Assembly: GCF_014235185.1 (NCBI RefSeq)
Contig: NZ_CP060131.1
Span: forward strand, 4,843,501-4,907,500
DNA: 64,000 bases
Source: Pseudonocardia petroleophila
Lineage (GTDB): Bacteria; Actinomycetota; Actinomycetes; Mycobacteriales; Pseudonocardiaceae
Direction: 5' to 3'
In this document: in pieces, positions 1-7,791 of the stretch
Layout of the letters: every line of letters begins with the position of its first letter
Position numbering within the stretch: position 1 is the stretch's first letter
Made by a program: the position numbers and the translations under genes
Notes under the pieces: generated by a model
Seen by the model: only the letters and a program-made list of their open reading frames with translations
What the model was told of the DNA's origin: nothing
The model's database searches: none

Positions 1-1
1 C

Positions 2-178
2 GGCGTCCAGATGTGCCGGTCGAAGGGCGACCACACCTCCGCGATCCTGCTCGAGGAGATCCTCGCCGACGAGGAGCACCACATCGACTACATCGAGACC
101 AACCTCGAGCTGATCGACAAGCTCGGCGAGCAGCTGTACCTGGCCCAGCTCGTCGACCAGCCCCCGAACCCGGGCTGA
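2..178 (+). CDS. bfr: bacterioferritin, C-terminal part (cut by window edge)
   Basis: Only the last 58 codons are in the window; the start lies to the left. The peptide has the helical C-terminus of bacterioferritins: SKGDHTSAILLEEILADEEH, then HIDYIETNLELIDKLGEQLY and a short tail. The DEEHH stretch on the fourth helix carries ferroxidase di-iron ligands (Glu and His) in this family. Bacterioferritin forms 24-meric haem-containing cages that oxidise Fe(II) and store it as ferric mineral in the cytoplasm. The gene ends four bases before the convergent kinase gene, with no room for a separate terminator. Confidence 0.88.
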   Translation, partial: GVQMCRSKGDHTSAILLEEILADEEHHIDYIETNLELIDKLGEQLYLAQLVDQPPNPG

Positions 179-182
179 TCGG

Positions 183-1643
183 TCAGTCGGCGCAGGCCGG
201 CTCCACCGCCCCCGCCTCCTGGTAGGACTCCGGCAGCCCGGTCACGCCGAGCTGCTGGAGCAGGGTGGCGGCGTAGGACAGGTTGCGGGTGGCGTCGCCG
301 AAGCGGGCGACGCCCTGCGAGTACGCGTCGGCCGTGAGCGGGTCCGACGCCTCGACGATCCCCTGCCCCTCGACGAGCGACGCCCGGGCCTGCGTGAACT
401 CGTCGATGACCAGCCCGAAGCCCGAGGCGATCGCCGGGGTCGGCGCGTTGTCGCGCAGGTAGGTGTAGTCGATCAGGGCGATGTCGATCGTCGCGATCGT
501 GCGCGAGACCCCGGCGAGGTACTCCTGCCGGGCGACCGTCGGGTCCCCGGTGACCGTCGTCGTGCCCGTCGACTCGCTGATGTCGACGAGCAGGTCACCG
601 CTCTCGCACAGCCGCCGTACGTACTGGGCCTCCGGGCCGTCCGGGTCGACGTCGGAGACGACCGCGGGCGTCGTGGTCGGCGGGGTGTCGACGACCGGGC
701 CGGTGGCGGCGCGGTCGGCCACCGCCAGCGCCGTGGCCCCGGCCAACAGGACGACCCCGACGGCGGTCCCCGCCACCAGCAGCGCCCGGCGCCGTCCGGG
801 ACGCGGGGGGCGGGGCGGGAGCGGCATCGGCGGGGGAGCGCTCGCCCCGCGCAGCCACATAGCGACCTGTGGGGCCGTCGGACGGCGGGCGGGGTCCTTC
901 GCCAGGCAGCGGCGGGCGATGTCGGCCGCGGCCGGCGGCATCCCGCGCAGGTCGGGCTCGGACTCCAGCACCCGGTAGAGCACCGCCGCCGAGCTCCCGG
1001 CCGCGAACGGGCCGCGCCCGGTGGCGGCGAAGCACAGCGTGGCGCCCATCGAGAACACGTCGCTCGCCGGTCCGGGCGGGCCGGTGCCGGCCACCTGCTC
1101 GGGCGACATGTACTCCGGCGTGCCGATCATCTCCCCGGTGCCGGTCAGCGGCGTCGCGTCGGAGGTGTGGGCGATCCCGAAGTCGATGACCTTCGCGCCG
1201 TCGGCGGCCAGCAGGACGTTGGCCGGCTTGAGGTCGCGGTGCACCAGCCCGGCCGCGTGGATCGCGCTCAGCGCCTCGGCGAGCCCCAGCGTCAGCCGGT
1301 GCAGCGAGCGCTCGTCGAGCGGGCCGTGGGTCAGCACCACCTCGCGCAGCGGCGGCCCCTCGACGAACTGGGTGGCCAGCCAGGGCGGCTCGCCCTCGGG
1401 GTCGGCGTCCAGGACCCGGGCGGTGAACATGCCGGCGACGGCGGTGGCCGCCGAGACCTCGCGGCGGAACCGGTGCCGGAACCCCGTGTCGCCGGCCAGG
1501 TCGTCGCGGATGACCTTCACGGCGGCCTGCTGGCCCTCCGGGGTGCGGCCCAGGTACACCCGGCCCATCCCGCCCTCGCCGAGGCGGCCGAGCAGGCGGT
1601 ACCGCCCGACGCTGTCCGGGTCACCGGCCTGGAGGGGGTCCAC
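183..1643 (-). CDS. receptor-like serine/threonine protein kinase
   Basis: This 486-residue protein has an N-terminal Hanks-type kinase domain (about residues 15-265), a proline-rich linker, one membrane helix (about 286-308) and an extracytoplasmic domain of about 175 residues. Visible motifs are the glycine loop GRLGEGGMGRVYLG, the ATP-binding lysine in AVKVI (Lys43), the catalytic loop HRDLKPANV (135-143), the DFG motif (154-156) and GTPEYMSPEQ. All catalytic residues are present, so it should be active. The outer domain has no PASTA repeats and I do not recognise it; it has one cysteine near its start and one at the C-terminus that could pair. The start is GTG. It is convergent with bacterioferritin and divergent from the DUF3072 gene. 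Its ligand and substrates are unknown. Confidence 0.9.
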   Translation of the reverse strand: MDPLQAGDPDSVGRYRLLGRLGEGGMGRVYLGRTPEGQQAAVKVIRDDLAGDTGFRHRFRREVSAATAVAGMFTARVLDADPEGEPPWLATQFVEGPPLREVVLTHGPLDERSLHRLTLGLAEALSAIHAAGLVHRDLKPANVLLAADGAKVIDFGIAHTSDATPLTGTGEMIGTPEYMSPEQVAGTGPPGPASDVFSMGATLCFAATGRGPFAAGSSAAVLYRVLESEPDLRGMPPAAADIARRCLAKDPARRPTAPQVAMWLRGASAPPPMPLPPRPPRPGRRRALLVAGTAVGVVLLAGATALAVADRAATGPVVDTPPTTTPAVVSDVDPDGPEAQYVRRLCESGDLLVDISESTGTTTVTGDPTVARQEYLAGVSRTIATIDIALIDYTYLRDNAPTPAIASGFGLVIDEFTQARASLVEGQGIVEASDPLTADAYSQGVARFGDATRNLSYAATLLQQLGVTGLPESYQEAGAVEPACAD

Positions 1644-1768
1644 GGGGCCAGCCTACTGAGCCGTCCGGCCCTGTCCGCCGTACGACTACGCAGGCGCGGG
1701 AGTGTCATAACGGGGGCCGGGGTGCGCCCCGAGGTGCGGGGGCGGGGGTTCGAAGATACGTTCGAGCC

Positions 1769-1975
1769 ATGACTGACAAGAACGATGTCCCGGCCACGGC
1801 GGAGAAGGATCCCGACGACTGGACGACCGGCGACGAGCCCATGACGGGCGCGCAGAAGTCCTACCTCCAGACGCTGGCCACCGAGGCCGGCGAGCAGGTG
1901 CCGGACGACCTGTCCAAGGCCGACGCGTCGAAGCGGATCGACGAGCTGCAGGCCCAGACCGGCCGGGGTCAGTGA
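1769..1975 (+). CDS. DUF3072 domain protein
   Basis: A 68-residue acidic protein with the DUF3072 signature: DPDDWTTGDEPMTGAQKSYL followed by LATEAGE and SKADASKRIDELQ. The family is small, soluble and of unknown function, common in actinobacteria and often near stress genes. The last part resembles a short SAP/Rho-N-like helix pair, which is inference. It begins at ATG in an isolated position, divergent from the kinase, and a weak hairpin follows its stop. Confidence 0.85.
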   Translation: MTDKNDVPATAEKDPDDWTTGDEPMTGAQKSYLQTLATEAGEQVPDDLSKADASKRIDELQAQTGRGQ

Positions 1976-2025
1976 CCCGCTCCTAACGATCCGATAATCG
2001 AGGTTATGACAGTTCGATCCGGCAG

Positions 2026-2042
2026 GGCCCGTCGAGCGGGCC
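2026..2042. terminator. possible bidirectional hairpin terminator
   Basis: GGCCCG and CGGGCC pair around the loop TCGAG in the 80-base gap between two convergent genes. The stem is only six base pairs and has no T-tract on either strand, so termination is plausible but weakly supported. Confidence 0.3.
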
Positions 2043-2055
2043 TCCCCGGGCCGGG

Positions 2056-2379
2056 TCAGTCGTAGTCGCGCCAGATCTCCGAGACCCCGGCGGCCGGTAC
2101 GGCGCCGGGGTCCGTGCGTCCCTCGACCGTCACCATCACCGCGCCCGACGGCATCTCCAGCACGACGCGCCGGTTGTTGGGCACGTCGGCCTGCAGGACG
2201 CCGCGCGGCATGACGTTGCCGTGGTCGTCGAGCGCCGTGATGAGCACGTGGCTGCCGCCCCAGGTGGATCCGAACGTGACCCAGGCGCGCTTGACGACGG
2301 CCGACGACCGGCCCGCCTCCACCATGGCGGTGGCGCGGAACGAGCCGTCGGGGTGCGGGGTGATGGGGATGCCGAACAT
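2056..2379 (-). CDS. conserved hypothetical protein, beta-rich
   Basis: A 107-residue protein starting at ATG. I recognise no domain. The chain alternates hydrophobic and polar residues in a beta-strand pattern and contains FGSTWGGSHVLITALDDHGN and VPNNRRVVLEMPSGAVMVTV, which suggests a compact beta-sandwich. There is no signal peptide, membrane helix or cysteine pair. It shares strand and immediate neighbourhood with the 58-residue gene upstream, 12 bases away, so the two are probably cotranscribed. Function unknown. Confidence 0.7.
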   Translation of the reverse strand: MFGIPITPHPDGSFRATAMVEAGRSSAVVKRAWVTFGSTWGGSHVLITALDDHGNVMPRGVLQADVPNNRRVVLEMPSGAVMVTVEGRTDPGAVPAAGVSEIWRDYD

Positions 2380-2391
2380 GGCGACATGCTC

Positions 2392-2568
2392 TCAGGTCCG
2401 CACCGGGACCCCTCCCCCGCGCGTCACCCCGATGGAGCAGTGCCCGGCGGGCCGGGTGAGCGGGTCGCCGTCCTGCAGCGTGCGCCACCGCCCGCACGGG
2501 CAGCGCTGGTAGCTGACCAGGCCCTCCGAGGTGAGGTGCCGGGAGATCGTGAACCACAGGTGCGTCAT
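2392..2568 (-). CDS. small CxC protein of 58 residues
   Basis: A 177-base frame opening at ATG (2568) and closing at TGA (2392). The peptide reads MTHLWFTISRHLTSEGLVSY, then QRCPCGRWRTL and a C-terminal part containing AGHCSIG. The SEGLVxYQRCPCGRW pattern recalls a family of very short actinobacterial proteins with a Cys-x-Cys and a later cysteine that could bind a metal; the family comparison is from memory. It sits directly upstream of the 107-residue gene on the same strand. It was missed at usual length cut-offs but has clear GC3 bias. Confidence 0.6.
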   Translation of the reverse strand: MTHLWFTISRHLTSEGLVSYQRCPCGRWRTLQDGDPLTRPAGHCSIGVTRGGGVPVRT

Positions 2569-2594
2569 GGCACCCAGCCTGCTGTAATGCCCTC

Positions 2595-3110
2595 GTGCAC
2601 ATCAACCCTTACGGGCGTGACCCCGTCCTGCTCGCCGTGGGCCTGGTGAACGACCCGCCCGGGTCCCCCGCCGCCCTGCGGGCCCGCTGCCTCGACGCGG
2701 GACTGGTCGTGGAGCGGGCGGTCGACGAGGCCGATCTCGCCGAGGTCCGGGCCTATCTGGACGCCTGGACCGGGATCGTCGACGCGCCGGACCCGGCCAC
2801 GCGCGCGGCCCGGCTCAACGTGCTCCTGGCCGCGTCGGCGGCGTACCCACGGCTGACCGACCACGTCGGCACCGGGTGGCACATCCACTACCGCGACGAC
2901 GACATGACCCTCGCCGGCGTCGTCCGATCGCTGGTCAGCGTGGGTACGGCGCTGCACCTGACCGGCCGCGGGATGCACCGCCTCGACCGGTGCGCCGCCG
3001 ACGGGTGCCCGCGGGTGTTCGCCGACGTCTCCCGCACCGGCAGGCAGCGCTACTGCACCCCCGCCTGCGCCAACCGCGACGCCGTGCGGCGGCACCGGCG
3101 CCGCGGGTGA
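2595..3110 (+). CDS. CGNR zinc finger (ABATE) protein
   Basis: A 171-residue protein with an N-terminal ABATE domain (about 10-120, beginning LAVGLVNDPPG) and a C-terminal CGNR zinc ribbon with cysteines 133, 138, 154 and 158. The second cysteine pair is followed by ANRDAVRRHRRR, the CxNR-x-x-x-x-HR pattern that names the family. These are putative stress-related transcriptional regulators, and the basic tail should contact DNA. The frame begins at GTG close behind a divergent promoter region and ends 10 bases before the convergent aldo/keto reductase. Confidence 0.85.
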   Translation: MHINPYGRDPVLLAVGLVNDPPGSPAALRARCLDAGLVVERAVDEADLAEVRAYLDAWTGIVDAPDPATRAARLNVLLAASAAYPRLTDHVGTGWHIHYRDDDMTLAGVVRSLVSVGTALHLTGRGMHRLDRCAADGCPRVFADVSRTGRQRYCTPACANRDAVRRHRRRG

Positions 3111-3120
3111 GCGGCCCCGT

Positions 3121-4164
3121 TCACCGTTCCGCGGACGCGGCCCACAGGTTGATCCCGCCCTCGACGGCGTGCTCGTCGATCCGCTTCAGCTCGTCGTCGT
3201 CGAAGCCGAGGTGGTCCAGGGCGCCGAGGTTGTCGTCGAGCTGCTCGACGCTGCTCGCGCCGATCAGGACCGACGTCACGCGCTCGTCGCGCAGGGCCCA
3301 GGCCAGCGCCAGCTGCGCGAGGCTCTGCCCGCGGGCCGCGGCCATGTCGTTCAGGGCGCGGACGTGGTGCAGCGTCTGCTCGGTGAGCAGGTCGGGCGAG
3401 AGCGAGGTGTCCTGCGCGGCGCGGGAGTCGGCCGGGACGCCGTCGAGGTACCTGCTGGTCAGCATGCCCTGGGCGAGCGGGGAGAACGCGATGCAGCCGA
3501 TTCCCTCCTCGCCGAGCACGTCGAGCAGGTCCTCCTCGATCCAGCGGTTGAGCATCGAGTACGAGGGCTGGTGGATCAGCAGCGGCGTGCCCAGGTCGCG
3601 CAGGATCGCCGCGGCCTCGCGGGTGCGCTCGCCGGAGTAGGACGAGATGCCCGCGTAGAGCGCCTTCCCGGACCGGACGGCGGTGTCGAGGGCGCCCATC
3701 GTCTCCTCGAGCGGGGTGTCGGGGTCGAAGCGGTGGCTGTAGAAGATGTCGACGTAGTCGACACCCATCCGCGCGAGCGACTGGTCCAGGCTCGCGAGCA
3801 GGTACTTCCGCGAGCCGCCGCCCTGGCCGTACGGGCCGGGCCACATGTCGTAGCCCGCCTTCGTCGACAGGATCAGCTCGTCGCGGTACGGGCGCAGGTC
3901 CTGGGCGTAGATGGTGCCGAAGTTGGACTCGGCGCTGCCGTAGGGCGGGCCGTAGTTGTTGGCCAGGTCGATGTGGGTGACGCCGCGGTCGAACGCCCGG
4001 CGCAGGATGGCGCGCTGCGTCTCCAGCGGCCTGCCGTCGCCGAAGTTGTGCCACAGGCCGAGCGAGATCGCGGGGAGCACGAGCCCGCTGCGGCCGGTGC
4101 GCCGGAAGGTGGCGGTGCCGTCGGACCGGGCGTCGTAGCGGGTGGGGTCAGCGAGGTAGGTCAC
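3121..4164 (-). CDS. aldo/keto reductase, YghZ/Gpr type
   Basis: A 347-residue TIM-barrel NADPH-dependent reductase. The start VTYLADPTRYD at GTG 4164 matches the usual N-terminus of the YghZ/Gpr subfamily (L-glyceraldehyde 3-phosphate reductase); an ATG 24 bases upstream would add eight atypical residues. The catalytic tetrad is visible as Asp in DLANNYG with its Tyr, Lys in LSTKAGYD, and His in FYSHRFDP. SLGLWHNFGD near the N-terminus and VLIGASSVEQLDDN near the cofactor end fit the family. Likely substrates are short aldehydes such as glyceraldehyde phosphate or methylglyoxal. It is divergent from the next membrane protein gene, whose start codon is 33 bases away. Confidence 0.88.
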   Translation of the reverse strand: MTYLADPTRYDARSDGTATFRRTGRSGLVLPAISLGLWHNFGDGRPLETQRAILRRAFDRGVTHIDLANNYGPPYGSAESNFGTIYAQDLRPYRDELILSTKAGYDMWPGPYGQGGGSRKYLLASLDQSLARMGVDYVDIFYSHRFDPDTPLEETMGALDTAVRSGKALYAGISSYSGERTREAAAILRDLGTPLLIHQPSYSMLNRWIEEDLLDVLGEEGIGCIAFSPLAQGMLTSRYLDGVPADSRAAQDTSLSPDLLTEQTLHHVRALNDMAAARGQSLAQLALAWALRDERVTSVLIGASSVEQLDDNLGALDHLGFDDDELKRIDEHAVEGGINLWAASAER

Positions 4165-4197
4165 CGGACCATCCTGCACCCGGGGCATGATCGTCGG

Positions 4198-5160
4198 GTG
4201 ACCCCCGACGCGTTCGAGCGACCCTGGGTGCGCGGGGCGCTGATGGCCGTCGCCGGGGCCGGGGTGGCGGTCGCCGTGCAGTGGGTCGGGCAGTCCGTCG
4301 CCCCGACGGTCGAGGTGCGTGCGGTGATCGACGCGTCGTCCGTCGAGTTGAGTGAGGGGCGCGGGGGAACGATCCGGGACCACACGGTCCGGGCCGTCAC
4401 CGCGTCCGGCCAGGTGATCGACCTGGCCGGGTCGGGCAACGGGGCCGGGCTCTCGGCGTCGGCCGCCGGCCTGGACCGCGGCGTTCCCGTGCTGATCACC
4501 CGGTCCACCTACGACGGGGAGATCCTCGCCGTGCGCTCGCCGCTCGCGACGGTGCCGGTCGCGCAGCACGGCGCGGGCGTCCTGCTGCGCGTGATCGGCC
4601 TCGTGGTGGCCGCGGGGGCGCTGGTCCTCGGGGTGCGCGGGTGGTCGCGGAGCACCGTGGGGCTCCCGGTGCTGTGCGCGGTGGGCGGGCTCGCGCTGGC
4701 CGCGCTGCTGATCCGTCCCTCCCCCGACCTCGGGCCGTCGCGATACCCGCCGCCCGACGCGATGGCCGGGTACGCCGACCCGCCCACCGGTCCGTCGCCG
4801 GACCCGCTGCTGAGCACCCGCACCGTCGACGCCGTCGCGGCCCCGGGGACGCCGGTGCCGACCGAGCCGGGCGTCTCCCTCACCGTGACGGGTCCGCCGG
4901 TGCCCGGCACCGCCGACGGGTTCGCGACCGTCCGCATCCCGCTCGCCGTCGACCCCGGGGACGGCGCCCCGGTGCCGAACCTGCGGCTGATCGGCACCGG
5001 CGCGGGGCGGACCGTCGAGCTCCCGGAGTGCGGCCCGTCCGGGTTCCCGCCGCGGCTGACGGCCCCGGGCGGAGGCGTCGTCTGCTTCGCCGTGCCGGAC
5101 GGCTTCGCCCCGCGCTACCTGGTCCTCACCGGCGACGGCGTGGCGATCGAGCTGGGGTGA
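4198..5160 (+). CDS. hypothetical membrane protein
   Basis: This 320-residue protein starts at GTG 4198. It has one N-terminal hydrophobic helix (about residues 13-32), an extracytoplasmic beta-rich stretch, two further helices near 120-175 and a long proline-rich C-terminal region with TVTGPPVPGTADGF. The C-terminal part looks like a beta-sandwich with a possible disulfide (Cys in LPECGPSG and in GVVCFAVP). I recognise no family. Its last 35 bases overlap the convergent MFS gene. No function can be assigned. Confidence 0.72.
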   Translation: MTPDAFERPWVRGALMAVAGAGVAVAVQWVGQSVAPTVEVRAVIDASSVELSEGRGGTIRDHTVRAVTASGQVIDLAGSGNGAGLSASAAGLDRGVPVLITRSTYDGEILAVRSPLATVPVAQHGAGVLLRVIGLVVAAGALVLGVRGWSRSTVGLPVLCAVGGLALAALLIRPSPDLGPSRYPPPDAMAGYADPPTGPSPDPLLSTRTVDAVAAPGTPVPTEPGVSLTVTGPPVPGTADGFATVRIPLAVDPGDGAPVPNLRLIGTGAGRTVELPECGPSGFPPRLTAPGGGVVCFAVPDGFAPRYLVLTGDGVAIELG

Positions 5161-6268
5161 CCACCAGCGCGGACGCCAGCAGCGCGGCCGCGACGAGGCC
5201 GAGGGCGGGCAGGACGAGCGCGGCGCGGTAGCCGGCGGCGTCGGCGACCGCCCCGACCAGCACCGGGCCCACCAGGAACCCGAGGTAGCCGCAGGTGGCG
5301 ACGCCGGCGATCGCCCGGCTCGCCGCGGCCGGGTCGCGGGCGCCCGCGGCGCTGAAGGCCAGCGGGACGACCGCGGCCAGGCCGAGCCCCACCAGCGCCA
5401 GCCCCGCGATGCCGACGGCCGGCGTCGGCGCGGCCAGGGTGACCGCGAACCCCGTCCCGGCGACCGCGCAGGACCCGCGCAGGACCCGTGGTGCCCCGGC
5501 CGCGGTCACGAGCCGGTCGGCGACCAGGCGCACCGCGACCATCGCCGCGGAGAACGCGACGAACCCCAGCGACGCGACGGCCGCCCCGGCGCCGGTGCTC
5601 GCCTCCAGGTGCACCGCGCCCCAGTCGTTGACGGTGCCCTCGGCGAGGAACCCGCAGAACGCGATGGCGCCCAGCGGCAGCAGCGCGCGCCCGGGGAAGG
5701 TGAACGCCCCGCCCTGCCCGGCGTCCGGGCCGGGGAGGAAGGCGCGCGTCGCCCCGGCCGCCGCGACGAGCAGCACCGCGCCGGCCACCGGGAAGTGGAC
5801 GCCGATCGGGACCGCCGCGAGCAGTGCGCCCGCACCGGCCCCGACCAGCGCGCCGACGTTCCACCAGGCGTGGAAGCTCGCGAAGATCGGCCGCCCGTGG
5901 GCCTGCTCCACGCGCGCGGCGTGGGTGTTCATGGCGACGTCGAGCAGCCCGTTGCCTGCACCGAGCACGAGCAGGGCCGCGGTGAACCACGGCAGGTCCG
6001 GGGCGAGTGCGGCGGCCGGGAGCCCGGCGCACAGGATCGTTGCCCCGGCGAGCGCGGCGCGCCGGCTGCCGGTGCGGGTGATCAGCGGTCCCGCGGCGAG
6101 CAGGGCCGCGACCGATCCGGCGGCCAGCCCGAACAGCGCCACCGCGAGCCCGCCCGCGTCGAGGCCGAGCCGCTGCTGGGCGGCGGGGACGCGGGCGGCC
6201 CACGTGGCGAAGCCCGCCCCGCACACCGCGAAGACGACGGACACGGCGATCCGGGCGCGGCGGGTCAC
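5126..6268 (-). CDS. MFS transporter (YbjJ-like)
   Basis: A 380-residue polytopic protein with about 12 hydrophobic segments. The first helix ends in GFATWAARVPAAQQRLGL, and loop 2-3 carries ITRTGSRRAAL in place of the classic MFS GxxxDRxGRR motif. GNGLLDVAMNTHAARVEQ in helix 4 and FHAWWNVGALVGA in helix 5 are typical of the YbjJ-like major facilitator branch, whose substrates are unknown. The start is GTG. Its 3' end overlaps the preceding gene on the opposite strand by 35 bases, so the two transcripts are antisense at their ends. Confidence 0.85.
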   Translation of the reverse strand: MTRRARIAVSVVFAVCGAGFATWAARVPAAQQRLGLDAGGLAVALFGLAAGSVAALLAAGPLITRTGSRRAALAGATILCAGLPAAALAPDLPWFTAALLVLGAGNGLLDVAMNTHAARVEQAHGRPIFASFHAWWNVGALVGAGAGALLAAVPIGVHFPVAGAVLLVAAAGATRAFLPGPDAGQGGAFTFPGRALLPLGAIAFCGFLAEGTVNDWGAVHLEASTGAGAAVASLGFVAFSAAMVAVRLVADRLVTAAGAPRVLRGSCAVAGTGFAVTLAAPTPAVGIAGLALVGLGLAAVVPLAFSAAGARDPAAASRAIAGVATCGYLGFLVGPVLVGAVADAAGYRAALVLPALGLVAAALLASALVVTPARSPRRRR

Positions 6269-6332
6269 CGGGGCGTCGCGGACCGGCTCGGGGTCGTCCG
6301 GGCGCGCAGCACGTCACGAACGTACAAGAGCC

Positions 6333-6348
6333 GCGTTCCGCGGAACGC
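6333..6348. repeat. solitary 16-bp palindrome GCGTTCCGCGGAACGC
   Basis: A perfect 16-bp palindrome in the gap between the MFS gene start and the lipoprotein gene stop. The identical 16-mer occurs at 63973-63988, inside the repeat array that ends the window. This makes it a dispersed element and not an operator private to this locus. Confidence 0.7.
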
Positions 6349-6382
6349 CGTCGACGACGCCGTCGACGACGCCGTCGACGAG
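6347..6382. repeat. three tandem 12-bp repeats
   Basis: The unit GCCGTCGACGAC occurs three times head to tail, the last with one change at its end, directly after the 16-bp palindrome. Each unit contains the SalI-type palindrome GTCGAC. It lies downstream of the lipoprotein stop codon and upstream of the MFS gene; no role is evident. Confidence 0.7.
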
Positions 6383-6393
6383 GTGCGGCGCGG

Positions 6394-7008
6394 TCAGCGT
6401 GCGGTGAGCGTCTGCACCGTCAGCTGCTCGCCGGGCGGGGTGCCCGCGCAGCCGGTGCCGTCCATCGGCACGAACAGCGACGCGGTGTCGCCGGGCGGGT
6501 AGACCCGCAGACCCCGCACCGGGGTCGGCGAGCACACCGCGGCGTCGTAGTTCTCGACGTTCACCATCCGCACCTGCGCCCCGGCCGCCGCGCCGACGGC
6601 GAGGCGCACCTCCCCGCCGCGGGGGCCGTCCATCGCGGCGGCCGGGCCGACCTGGTGGCCGTCGTCGCCCGCGACGTAGGAGACGCCGGGGAAGCCCGTC
6701 AGCTCGCAGGTGCGGGTGCCGGTGTTGGTCAGCACGAGCGTGACGAAGCGGGACCCGGCCCCGGCGTCCCCGTCGGCGAGCGACCCGGTCAGCTCGCCGG
6801 TGGTGCAGCGCTCCGGGTCGCCGCCCCCTCCCCCGCCCGTCTCGGCGACCGGCGCGGGCGTCGCGGTGCCGGTCGGCGCGGCCGTCGAGGTCGGTGCGGG
6901 CGACGTGCCGATCACCGGTCCGTCCGGCGCGGTCGACGGCGGCCCCGAGCACCCGGCGAGCAGCGCCGCGGCCGCGACGGCCGTCAGCAGGCTCCTGGTC
7001 CTGATCAT
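6394..7008 (-). CDS. secreted lipoprotein, DUF4232 type
   Basis: A 204-residue lipoprotein starting at ATG 7008. The signal peptide is MIRTRSLLTAVAAAALLAGC, with the lipobox LAGC and Cys20 as the acylated residue. A low-complexity Pro/Thr/Ala and poly-Gly linker (about 25-70) leads into a beta-sandwich domain with VTLVLTNTGTRTCELTGFPG and a late cysteine in DGTGCAG. Those features match the DUF4232 family of actinobacterial exported proteins, whose role is unknown. It is divergent from the PadR gene; the intergenic region holds two dyad motifs that could control both. Confidence 0.85.
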   Translation of the reverse strand: MIRTRSLLTAVAAAALLAGCSGPPSTAPDGPVIGTSPAPTSTAAPTGTATPAPVAETGGGGGGDPERCTTGELTGSLADGDAGAGSRFVTLVLTNTGTRTCELTGFPGVSYVAGDDGHQVGPAAAMDGPRGGEVRLAVGAAAGAQVRMVNVENYDAAVCSPTPVRGLRVYPPGDTASLFVPMDGTGCAGTPPGEQLTVQTLTAR

Positions 7009-7027
7009 GAGATCCCCCGATCCCTCG

Positions 7028-7047
7028 TCGTTGCGAACCCACAACGA
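7028..7047. promoter_or_regulatory. imperfect operator-like dyad TCGTTG-N8-CAACGA
   Basis: Six-base arms TCGTTG and CAACGA, eight bases apart, in the divergent lipoprotein/PadR region and about 20 bases upstream of the lipoprotein start. The arms share the GTTG/CAAC core with the stronger dyad at 7071. A regulatory role is inference. Confidence 0.35.
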
Positions 7048-7070
7048 GAGACGTCCGGTCCCGGACATCG

Positions 7071-7085
7071 GTTGCGTCACGCAAC
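7071..7085. promoter_or_regulatory. operator-like dyad GTTGC-N5-GCAAC
   Basis: GTTGCGTCACGCAAC is a 15-base inverted repeat between the divergent lipoprotein and PadR genes. It differs by one base from the motif at 18611-18625 in front of a MarR gene. It could bind the adjacent PadR protein or, given the near identity, that MarR protein. Confidence 0.5.
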
Positions 7086-7120
7086 GATCCGATCGGGTGA
7101 TGCCGGATACGCTGTCGGCC

Positions 7121-7699
7121 ATGTCGGCCACCCGCCTGCTCGTCCTGGGCATCGTGCGCGGCTACGGGCGCGCCCACGGCTACCGCATCGGCACCGACCT
7201 CCAGTCGTGGGACGCGGCCGACTGGGCCAACGCCAAGTGGGGCTCGATCTACCACGCCCTGCGGGCGATGACCGACGCCGGGATGCTGCTCGACCACGAC
7301 GACGTGCCGGGGCGCACCGAGTACGAGCTCACGGACAAGGGCGAGGCCGAGTTCCTGAGGCTGCTGCGCGACGCCGTCCGTCGCCCGGCCAGCCGCCCCG
7401 ACCAGCTCGGGGCCGCGCTCGCGATGCTGCCCTCGCTCTCCCGCGCGGAGGCGGTGCGGCTGCTGCGCGAGCGTTTGTCGGCACTGGAGGAGATCCGGGA
7501 CAAGGCCCGCGCCCAGCTCGAGGGGTGGGTCGACGCGCCGCACTGGTCGGAGCTCTACGGGCTGTGGGAGCACACCGCGGCCGGTGGCGTCGAGTGGACG
7601 TCCGGGCTGATCGCGCGGCTCGAGGGCGGCGCGTACGCGATGGCGGGCGAGCCGGGCTCCCCCGGCCGGCCGGGCAGCTGGCCGTCGCTGCAGGAGTGA
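7121..7699 (+). CDS. PadR family transcriptional regulator
   Basis: A 192-residue protein with an N-terminal winged helix (about 5-85): LLVLGIVRGYGRAHGYRIGT, then WGSIYHALRAMTDAGML and the wing GRTEYELTDKGEAEF, all standard for PadR. The C-terminal half is the helical PadR2-type dimerisation region (Vir_act_alpha_C-like). ATG 7121 is taken as start; an in-frame ATG at 7100 would add seven residues. PadR proteins repress transporter and stress genes and respond to aromatic or drug-like ligands. Candidate targets here are itself, the divergent lipoprotein, and the nitroreductase/UvrA-like unit downstream. Confidence 0.88.
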   Translation: MSATRLLVLGIVRGYGRAHGYRIGTDLQSWDAADWANAKWGSIYHALRAMTDAGMLLDHDDVPGRTEYELTDKGEAEFLRLLRDAVRRPASRPDQLGAALAMLPSLSRAEAVRLLRERLSALEEIRDKARAQLEGWVDAPHWSELYGLWEHTAAGGVEWTSGLIARLEGGAYAMAGEPGSPGRPGSWPSLQE

Positions 7700-7768
7700 C
7701 GCGCCGGGTTCGCGGCGATTCCCGTTTGCCTGTCCGCCCGAGGGTCGGGCACACTCGCACGACGGAGT

Positions 7769-7778
7769 TCAAGTTTGA
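7769..7778. promoter_or_regulatory. possible operator TCAAGTTTGA
   Basis: A TCAA-GT-TTGA dyad 13 bases upstream of the nitroreductase start, standing out in a region that is otherwise very GC-rich. TTCAA/TTGAA arms are common in MarR and PadR operators. It would place repressor over the ribosome-binding region. Confidence 0.35.
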
Positions 7779-7791
7779 GTATGGGAGACCG

